40,315 bases of DNA from Polycladomyces subterraneus (GTDB taxonomy: Bacteria; Bacillota; Bacilli; Thermoactinomycetales; JIR-001). Within the stretch, counting starts at the first letter, position 1. Every line of letters starts with the position of its first letter. Where the stretch lies: assembly GCF_030433435.1 (NCBI RefSeq), contig NZ_JANRHH010000022.1, positions 1-40,315 of the forward strand, written 5' to 3'. A program made the position numbers and the translations under genes. The notes under the pieces are model-generated. The model made no database searches. It saw only the letters and a program-made list of their open reading frames with translations, and was not told the origin of the DNA. Of this stretch, positions 34,651-40,315 are shown one piece after another.

Positions 34651-34691
34651 GGTCATCATGCGAGGATACACCATGTTTGGGAGGGATATGC

Positions 34692-36254
34692 ATGGATGTC
34701 GGGTATATGACAAGACGAATCATGGGAGATCTCAACACGCTAGAACCTTCCAAGTGTGCTGTAAAGTTGGAAAGTGAGTTATCGTGGACGTATGAGGAGT
34801 TGCATCGGGTTTCAAATGCCTACGGAAATGTGCTTCGCAACTCGGGAGTGAAAAAAGGGGATCGGGTCGGAATCCTTCTGTATAACTGTCTAGAGTACTT
34901 CGCTCTTTACTTCGGGGCTGCAAAAATCGGAGCCATTGCCGTTCGTCTCAATTTTCGGTTGGCCAGTCAAGAGTTTGAATACGCGTTGAACGATTCAGGC
35001 TGTAAAATTCTTTGCTTTCATTCCAGTTTAACTGATCGGATCGAGCCAATACGGAATGCTGTTTCTGTTGAGGATTACATCTGTCTTCCATATCAGGGTG
35101 AGCCGGTTCCACCTTGGGCCAAACCATGGGACGTATTGACCAACGGAGAAACATCGGAGATCACCAATATAACGCTTGAACCGTCGGATCCGGTGATGTT
35201 GATGTATACCTCCGGAACCACGGGACGGCCGAAGGGAGCTTTATGGACACACGCCAATACACTCTGGTTTTCGGCCATGCAGGTGATGAAATGGAATTTG
35301 CATGCCGGTACGGTTTGTATGACGACTGGTCCCCTTTATCATGTGGGAGGAATGGAAGATCTGGCACTGCCGGCACTCCTGGTTGGAGGAACAGTTGTGA
35401 TTACAAAAAGTGGGGGCTTCAGCATCGATCGCGTTGTACGAACAATCGAACAAGAAAATGTCACTGATTGTTTTCTATTTCCCTTTATGATTTATGAGAT
35501 GTTGAACTCTTCCCGATCCGCAGATTTCAAGCTTTCAAGATTGAAACGAATCTATTCGGGAGGGGATCCCGTCATGCCATGGGCAATCGAACAATTAAAC
35601 GAACGTTTTCCCCATGTGGGATTGGTTCAGGTCTATGGTTTGACGGAAGGAACCCCGATTGCCGCTGCCCTTGACCCGTCTGACTCCAGGAAGAAAGGCC
35701 ATACTGTCGGGAAACCGATGCCGTTGACCGAAATCAAAATCGTCGATGACCGCGGACAATCAGTTCCGATAGGAGAAACAGGCGAAATCTGCATCAAGAG
35801 TCCGGCTGTCTCACAGGGTTATTGGCAAAAACCTGCGGCAACGGCAGCCACTTTCGTTGACGGTTGGTGTCATACAGGTGATCTTGGGAGGATCGACAAG
35901 GATGGATATCTCTCGATTGTCGGCCGCAAAAAGGACATGATCAGAAGCGGTGGAGAGAACATCTATCCGGTTGAAATCGAAGACGTCTTGATTCGCCATC
36001 CTGCTGTCAAAGATGTGGCAGTAATCGGAATTCCAGACCCGAAATATATCGAAACCGTTTGTGCGGTGATAGTTCTAAAACAGGAAATGAAAGCAACGGA
36101 GGATGATATAATCAGGTTTGCCACTCAACACTTGGCCAGTTACAAAAAGCCCCGGAAAGTGGTGTTTGTGAAAGAAATTCCGCGGACCCCTTCCGGAAAA
36201 ATTCAAAAATACATTTTGAGGGAGAAATACGGGTCAACGGAAAACGTATGCTAA
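34692..36254 (+). CDS. AMP-forming acyl-CoA synthetase
   Basis: The 520-residue enzyme activates a carboxylic acid with ATP and CoA. Motifs: P-loop MLMYTSGTTGRPKGALWTHA, QVYGLTEGTPIAA (A5), CHTGDLGRIDKDGYLSIVGR (A7/A8 hinge), KDMIRSGGENIYPVEIEDV and the C-terminal catalytic lysine in PRTPSGKIQKY. It belongs to the long/medium-chain and aryl ligase group; the substrate is not evident. ATG 34692 is chosen because GGGAGGG lies 6 bases upstream. Base use looks more A/T-rich than the surrounding lyase operon, which hints at a different origin. Confidence 0.88.
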   Translation: MDVGYMTRRIMGDLNTLEPSKCAVKLESELSWTYEELHRVSNAYGNVLRNSGVKKGDRVGILLYNCLEYFALYFGAAKIGAIAVRLNFRLASQEFEYALNDSGCKILCFHSSLTDRIEPIRNAVSVEDYICLPYQGEPVPPWAKPWDVLTNGETSEITNITLEPSDPVMLMYTSGTTGRPKGALWTHANTLWFSAMQVMKWNLHAGTVCMTTGPLYHVGGMEDLALPALLVGGTVVITKSGGFSIDRVVRTIEQENVTDCFLFPFMIYEMLNSSRSADFKLSRLKRIYSGGDPVMPWAIEQLNERFPHVGLVQVYGLTEGTPIAAALDPSDSRKKGHTVGKPMPLTEIKIVDDRGQSVPIGETGEICIKSPAVSQGYWQKPAATAATFVDGWCHTGDLGRIDKDGYLSIVGRKKDMIRSGGENIYPVEIEDVLIRHPAVKDVAVIGIPDPKYIETVCAVIVLKQEMKATEDDIIRFATQHLASYKKPRKVVFVKEIPRTPSGKIQKYILREKYGSTENVC

Positions 36255-36324
36255 AGGTGTAAATCAGTCTTGTTACGTTCCTCTTGTTGTGAAGGAAAAG
36301 AAAAATCAAAAAACTCTAGTCAAT

Positions 36325-36359
36325 AAAAAAAGGCAGCCCCGTCTCTCAGGCTGCTTTTT
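36325..36359 (+). terminator. Bidirectional terminator between the acyl-CoA ligase and efp
   Basis: GCAGCC/GGCTGC, with A tract before and TTTTT after, serves both convergent genes. Confidence 0.75.
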
Positions 36360-36459
36360 CTATAGCCAGAAAAAGGGGAGCACGTATCCCCGCTCAGCCG
36401 CATATAAACAGTGCAAGCAGAGAAACGCGTCCCCTTCTCTCATAATCGTTGGGTTCCTA

Positions 36460-37017
36460 TTATGCCCGAGAAACGTACTCGCCGCTCCGGGTATCGATGA
36501 TCAGCCGGTCGCCCACGTTAACGAACAGCGGTACCTGTACGACCAAGCCCGTTTCCAACGTGGCCGATTTGCTTCCGCCCGTCGCGGTGTCTCCCTTGAT
36601 GCCCGGTTCGGTATCGGTCACTTCCAACTCCACCGTATTGGGCAGTTGCACACCGATGGTTTCTCCTTGGTAGATCATGATGTTGACGTTCATGTTTTCC
36701 TTCAGGAATTTGATCTCCCGCTCCAGGCGTTCGGCCGGCAGGCTGATTTGCTCGTAGGTTTCATTGTCCATAAACGTGTACTCACCGCCGCTTTCATACA
36801 GGTACTGCATTTGGCGGGTTTCCACGTGTGCACGCGGCACTTTTTCCCCGGCGCGGAATGTCCGCTCCTGAATGTTGCCGTTGCGCAGGTTGCGCAGTTT
36901 GGAACGGACGAACGCCGCCCCTTTCCCCGGTTTGACGTGTTGGAATTCCAGTACTTGCCACACGTCACCGTCCAGCTCGATGGTCAATCCCGTACGAAAA
37001 TCGTTCACCGAAATCAT
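36460..37017 (-). CDS. efp: Translation elongation factor P
   Basis: 185 residues, the normal length. Three beta-barrel domains: KOW-like ([20 protein letters not shown]), OB ([14 protein letters not shown]) and C-terminal ([20 protein letters not shown]). The modification lysine is Lys32 in KPGKGAAF; B. subtilis modifies it with 5-aminopentanol. EF-P rescues ribosomes stalled at polyproline stretches. ATG 37017 follows GGAGGAGACATGC. It is third in the aroQ-yqhT-efp run. Confidence 0.97.
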   Translation of the reverse strand: MISVNDFRTGLTIELDGDVWQVLEFQHVKPGKGAAFVRSKLRNLRNGNIQERTFRAGEKVPRAHVETRQMQYLYESGGEYTFMDNETYEQISLPAERLEREIKFLKENMNVNIMIYQGETIGVQLPNTVELEVTDTEPGIKGDTATGGSKSATLETGLVVQVPLFVNVGDRLIIDTRSGEYVSRA

Positions 37018-37056
37018 GCATGTCTCCTCCAAACTCGATAAGATAAAGCCGACCGT

Positions 37057-38127
37057 CTATTCGATCACGATCAGGTCTTTGGGGCTGTGCGTCAGCACTT
37101 CCTTGCCCTGCTCGGTCACGACCACGTCGTCCTCAATACGGACGCCACCAAAACCGGGCAAGTAGATACCCGGCTCAACCGTGACCACCATTCCGGATTG
37201 TAACACGGTTTCCCCATTGACGGAAAGAGTCGGGGCTTCGTGAATTTCCAAGCCGATGCCGTGGCCGGTGCTGTGCCCGAACTGCTCGCCGTATCCGCGG
37301 TCGGTGATGATATCCCGGGCAACCTTGTCTACATCGCGTCCGGTTACCCCTGGACGAACTGCCTCCAATGCCGCTTGTTGGGCATGTAACACGATATCAT
37401 AAATCTCCCGTTGCCGCTCGTTCGGCTTTCCTAATACAATGGTGCGCGTGATGTCCGAACAATATCCCTCATGGAGGGCACCGAAATCCAGCGTGACCAA
37501 ATCACCCTTCTCCAACACCCGATCCGAAGCCACGCCGTGCGGAAGCGCCGAACGCGGACCGGAGGCGACGATAATGTCAAATGAGGAAGAAGTGGCCCCT
37601 TTTTCGCGCATGAGAAACTCCAGGCGAAAAGCGATGTCCCGCTCGCGCAGTCCGGGACGAATCTCCTTGAGAATCTCCGTAAATACTTCATCGGCGATTC
37701 GTGCTGCACGACGCAACGTCTCCAGCTCATCGGCATCCTTGGTTTCGCGCAGTTTTTCCACCATGTTGCTCACCGGGACCACTTCCACCCCGTCCAGGGT
37801 GGACTTTAGCTTTTCCACACGGGCATATACGAGATGATCTTGTTCAAACGCCAGCCGGCTGACGTTCCACTCACGGCACAATTGGGCCACCGTGCGAAAC
37901 GGCTCACCCCCGACACGCACCACATCCAGATGAGGGGCTTGTTTTTGGGCTTGCTCCACATACCGGAAATCGACCAGCAGTTTGGCGTCCTTATCCGTCA
38001 CCAGCACCATGCCCGCCGTGCCCGTGAACCCGGTCAGATATCTTCTGTTCATCGGATGGGTAACAAGCAAGGCTTCGAGATCTTGCTCTTTCATTCGGTC
38101 ACGTAAACGGTCGATCCGCTTTTCCAA
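37057..38127 (-). CDS. Xaa-Pro dipeptidase-type M24 metallopeptidase (YqhT-like)
   Basis: The 356-residue enzyme has an N-terminal creatinase-like domain and a C-terminal pita-bread domain. The five metal ligands are visible: DFGALHEGYCSDITRT (two Asp), the His in GHSTGHGIGLEIHE, and Glu in VTVEPGIYLPG and VRIEDDVVV. It should cleave X-Pro dipeptides or N-terminal residues before proline in the cytosol. A TTG at 38127, 7 bases after GAGGAGG, is the best start; the frame runs back to 38145. It lies between aroQ and efp, as in B. subtilis (yqhT). Confidence 0.93.
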   Translation of the reverse strand: MEKRIDRLRDRMKEQDLEALLVTHPMNRRYLTGFTGTAGMVLVTDKDAKLLVDFRYVEQAQKQAPHLDVVRVGGEPFRTVAQLCREWNVSRLAFEQDHLVYARVEKLKSTLDGVEVVPVSNMVEKLRETKDADELETLRRAARIADEVFTEILKEIRPGLRERDIAFRLEFLMREKGATSSSFDIIVASGPRSALPHGVASDRVLEKGDLVTLDFGALHEGYCSDITRTIVLGKPNERQREIYDIVLHAQQAALEAVRPGVTGRDVDKVARDIITDRGYGEQFGHSTGHGIGLEIHEAPTLSVNGETVLQSGMVVTVEPGIYLPGFGGVRIEDDVVVTEQGKEVLTHSPKDLIVIE

Positions 38128-38141
38128 CAGGCATCCTCCTC

Positions 38142-38585
38142 TCAATCGATCAGCCCCAACCGAACCGCCACAGCCCGGAGAGCCAGCTCATAGCTGAGAA
38201 AACCAAGGCCTACGATTTGACCGACCGCGGCCGGCGCCGTGACAGAATGCGCCCGAAACGCTTCGCGATTATGTATGTTGGACAGATGTACCTCAATCGC
38301 AGGTACTTCCACAGAGGCCAGGGCATCCCGAAGAGCGTAACTGTAGTGTGTCAATGCACCAGGGTTGATGATGAGATGGTCAAATGTTCCATCTGCGGCA
38401 TGAATCCGGTCGATCAATTCTCCTTCGTGATTGGACTGGTATGTTTCCACTTCCAGTCCCCATTTACGACCTAATTCTTCCAGACGATGGTTCAGCTCTG
38501 TCAATGATTTTCGTCCGTATACGTCGGTCTCTCTTTTCCCCAGCCGGTTCAAGTTGGGACCGTGTAGCACGAGCACCTTCGGCAT
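38142..38585 (-). CDS. aroQ: 3-dehydroquinate dehydratase, type II
   Basis: The 147-residue type II enzyme makes 3-dehydroshikimate in the shikimate pathway. Start motif VLVLHGPNLNRLGKRETDVY with the catalytic Tyr; QSNHEGELID, IINPGALTHYSYAL, and EVHLSNIHNREAFRAHS with the active-site His. ATG 38585 follows AGGAGGTGTGCCG; the longer frame from 38621 is not needed. It is first in aroQ-yqhT-efp. Confidence 0.96.
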   Translation of the reverse strand: MPKVLVLHGPNLNRLGKRETDVYGRKSLTELNHRLEELGRKWGLEVETYQSNHEGELIDRIHAADGTFDHLIINPGALTHYSYALRDALASVEVPAIEVHLSNIHNREAFRAHSVTAPAAVGQIVGLGFLSYELALRAVAVRLGLID

Positions 38586-38611
38586 CGGCACACCTCCTCT
38601 CTCCTTCGCCA

Positions 38612-38620
38612 ATTGTACCA
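38612..38620 (-). promoter_or_regulatory. Extended -10 of the aroQ operon promoter (candidate)
   Basis: On the minus strand TGGTACAAT, a TGn extended -10, with only a poor -35. It is about 30 bases before aroQ. Confidence 0.45.
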
Positions 38621-38677
38621 CAAATTCCCCTGTTGACGTAGAATTTCACTGGATCACTGCGACGAACGCCATTTCTG

Positions 38678-38686
38678 TGATACAAT
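38678..38686 (+). promoter_or_regulatory. Extended -10 of the yqhQ promoter (candidate)
   Basis: TGATACAAT, a TGn extended -10, with no strong -35. It leaves a leader of about 70 bases before the GTG of yqhQ. Confidence 0.45.
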
Positions 38687-38764
38687 GGGAATGCATCTTC
38701 ATACAAGAACGTACTTTCGGCCGTTCTCCTATAAGGAAATTACAAATAAGGCGGTGCAGGTAAA

Positions 38765-39727
38765 GTGTCGGAAAAACCAGTCGCATACGGCGGGCAGGCC
38801 GTAATAGAAGGCGTAATGTTTGGAGGGCGTTACGTTCAAGTGACCGCCATCCGACGCAAAGACGGCTCGATCGCAACATGGGAGTTAGTGCGAACTCCAT
38901 CGCCATTTTTATCTTTCCTGAAAAAAATCCCCCTGATTCGCGGCATCGTGGCACTGATCGAAGCGAGCGCTTCCGGTGCAAAACACTTGCAATTTGCGAC
39001 GGAACAGTATGATTTGGGTTATTCGGATGAGGAGTCTTGGCAGGAAGATCGGCGTTCCCCGTCTAAATTAACCACATATATCGGAGTGGCTGCGGTCGGT
39101 GTCCTCTCATTGGTGATCGGAAAAATTCTTTTTACCGCTTTGCCGGCTTTTCTGGCCAGTGTATTGTTTGACCGGTATGTCCACAATCTGATCGCCCAAA
39201 ATCTGATCGAAGGCGGCATCAAAACATTGCTGCTCCTTGCGTATCTTATATTGATTTCGCAAACGCCTACGATCAAACGGGTCTTCCAATATCACGGGGC
39301 GGAACACAAAGTGATTAATGCCTATGAGGCAGGGGTAGAATTAACAATAAGTAACGTACAACGGCAGTCCACCCTTCATTTTCGATGCGGCAGCAGTTTC
39401 ATCATTTTGACTGTTCTCGTTGGGGTGATTGTCTACTCCTTTTTCCACTACGATAACGTCTGGGATCGCATCGGCATCCGGCTGATGCTTCTGCCCGTGG
39501 TGGTCGGACTCTCCTACGAATTGTTGAAATTGACCAACGCTTTGCGAGACGTTCCCGGGCTCTCTTATCTGGGGTATCCCGGATTATGGTTGCAAAAGTT
39601 GACCACCCGACAACCGGATGATGATCAAGTGGAAGTAGCCATTGCCGCATTCAATAAAATGAGGGAGCTGGATTTGCAAGCCGAAGCAACGGTCACATCC
39701 TCCTCGCTAGCACACTCCCGTTCGTAA
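38765..39727 (+). CDS. yqhQ: DUF1385 membrane protein (YqhQ)
   Basis: The 320-residue protein begins PVAYGGQAVIEGVMFGGRYV, the family signature, then has KIPLIRGIVALIEA. Several membrane helices follow, and the conserved cytosolic motif FQYHGAEHKVINAYEAG and the RCGSSFI block. It ends with a hydrophilic tail. The gene is widely conserved beside aroQ/efp in Bacillales; function is unresolved. The start is GTG 38765. Confidence 0.92.
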   Translation: MSEKPVAYGGQAVIEGVMFGGRYVQVTAIRRKDGSIATWELVRTPSPFLSFLKKIPLIRGIVALIEASASGAKHLQFATEQYDLGYSDEESWQEDRRSPSKLTTYIGVAAVGVLSLVIGKILFTALPAFLASVLFDRYVHNLIAQNLIEGGIKTLLLLAYLILISQTPTIKRVFQYHGAEHKVINAYEAGVELTISNVQRQSTLHFRCGSSFIILTVLVGVIVYSFFHYDNVWDRIGIRLMLLPVVVGLSYELLKLTNALRDVPGLSYLGYPGLWLQKLTTRQPDDDQVEVAIAAFNKMRELDLQAEATVTSSSLAHSRS

Positions 39728-39768
39728 GTCGGCTATTCGGATTCTTTATGGAATGAGGGTGAACGGTC

Positions 39769-40074
39769 ATGGTAAGACAACCAAACAACGGGTGGCGTCT
39801 GATCCTGTTCGTCTTGATGGGCATCGGTTTCCTCCGCCTGCTTGTAATGAATCCTGTCCAAGTATTGATTCCCCTGCTCATTGCCGGTGTTGTCTTTTAC
39901 CTGTACAAGTTTCCCCCGCAATGGTTTCTGCGGTGGAACATCCCCTCTCATTCCCGGTCGATCCGCCCGCGTAAAAAAGGGCGGCCGACAGGAAACCGCT
40001 TTCGTGGCAGGCGCCCTGCTTTCCGTGTGATTGAAGGCAGTAAAAAGCCGGAACAAAAAACCAAAACCCCATGA
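39769..40074 (+). CDS. Small membrane protein with basic tail (possibly YqhP/SA1362-like)
   Basis: 101 residues: a hydrophobic hairpin (LILFVLMGIGFLRLLVM and VLIPLLIAGVVFYLYKF) and a strongly basic C-terminal tail (RPRKKGRPTGNRFRGRRP). The ATG at 39769 follows GAGGGTGAACGGTC. It lies 41 bases after yqhQ and before a strong terminator, so the two form a unit. A YqhP/SA1362-type identity is suggested mainly by position. Confidence 0.7.
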   Translation: MVRQPNNGWRLILFVLMGIGFLRLLVMNPVQVLIPLLIAGVVFYLYKFPPQWFLRWNIPSHSRSIRPRKKGRPTGNRFRGRRPAFRVIEGSKKPEQKTKTP

Positions 40075-40179
40075 CAAAACACCATCAGCAGCAAAATCTG
40101 TATTCCAACCCAAGCCAGGGTGGATCCGGCAACCGTAGATACTGAGAAATGGGTGGCCTTTTTAGAAAAATGGGGGAGC

Positions 40180-40241
40180 GCGAGGGGGCTGTAATCCCCC
40201 TCAATTTATTGAGGGGATACACGGACCCCCTCGCATTTTTT
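40180..40241 (+). terminator. Double-stem terminator after the yqhQ unit
   Basis: Outer stem GCGAGGGGG/CCCCCTCGC (40180-40188 with 40226-40234) encloses CCCCTCAA/TTGAGGGG (40197-40204 with 40209-40216), followed by TTTTTT. Because both arms are G- or C-runs, alternative pairings are possible (AGGGGG with the nearby CCCCCT). Confidence 0.8.
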
Positions 40242-40246
40242 ATAGA

Positions 40247-40283
40247 TTGACAATTCCTTTATATTGGTATTACCATAATGGTA
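40247..40283 (+). promoter_or_regulatory. Promoter/operator region of a gene beyond the window
   Basis: TTGACA (40247-40252) is followed by the perfect 13-bp palindrome TACCATAATGGTA (40271-40283), where the -10 and transcription start should fall. No good -10 is seen at 16-18 bases. The controlled gene is outside the sequence. Confidence 0.45.
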
Positions 40284-40315
40284 TGAAAAAAGAGTCTTGG
40301 AAGTCAACAGGAGAA

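Noticed and set aside
36289-37041. 250-codon frame antisense to efp
   Set aside because: efp is unmistakable; this frame also runs through the terminator.

Overview
The window reads as part of the chromosome of an endospore-forming, Gram-positive Bacillales bacterium. It carries a complete eight-gene spoIIIA operon, a GlpP-controlled glycerol regulon with catabolite-responsive (cre) sites, an ansR/ansAB locus, OhrR, YhbD/bactofilin genes, and the yqhQ/aroQ/yqhT/efp neighbourhood. Strong AGGAGG-type ribosome sites and frequent TTG/GTG starts fit this. Gene content and moderately high G+C suggest something near the Thermoactinomycetaceae or thermophilic Bacillaceae, but the species cannot be fixed from sequence alone.

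Left part (1-13.2 kb). A decayed edge holds a frameshifted pirin gene whose 3' end runs into a hairpin-rich sequence like an IS200/IS605 right end, followed by ohrR and an IS1182-type transposase scrap. The glycerol genes glpF-glpK-glpD-glpP run leftward. Two look-alike leader terminators, before glpF and before glpD, are the expected GlpP antitermination targets, and cre sites lie around the glpF promoter. A secreted lipase lies divergently from glpF, so lipid hydrolysis sits beside glycerol uptake and catabolism. Then come a bactofilin-like protein with its YhbD-type partner (a 19-bp operator-like palindrome in the promoter), a divergent ansR-like regulator, and ansA/ansB. The ansA-ansB gap is long and holds nested inverted repeats.

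Centre (13.2-19.3 kb). spoIIIAA to spoIIIAH run leftward from a SigE-type promoter, preceded by a zinc-ribbon protein of the CD1247 type.

Accessory block (19.3-36.4 kb). In B. subtilis efp and spoIIIAA are close neighbours; here about 17 kb separate them. The block contains an MFS exporter, comA-comB for sulfolactate (with a SigK-like promoter candidate), a DUF441 protein, small orphan genes and a frameshifted lipoprotein pseudogene. It also holds a compact five-gene operon: ROK regulator, solute-binding lipoprotein, ATPase, fused permease and an argininosuccinate-lyase-like C-N lyase. A 121-bp inverted-repeat element, a large secreted PIG-L deacetylase and a MaoC/acyl-CoA ligase pair follow. 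The ROK/ABC/lyase operon is the best candidate for an undescribed system: imported substrate is probably cleaved by the lyase, possibly releasing fumarate.

Right end (36.4-40.3 kb). efp, yqhT-type peptidase and aroQ run leftward. yqhQ and a small membrane protein run rightward and end at an elaborate terminator. A palindromic operator-like site then precedes a gene that starts beyond the window.
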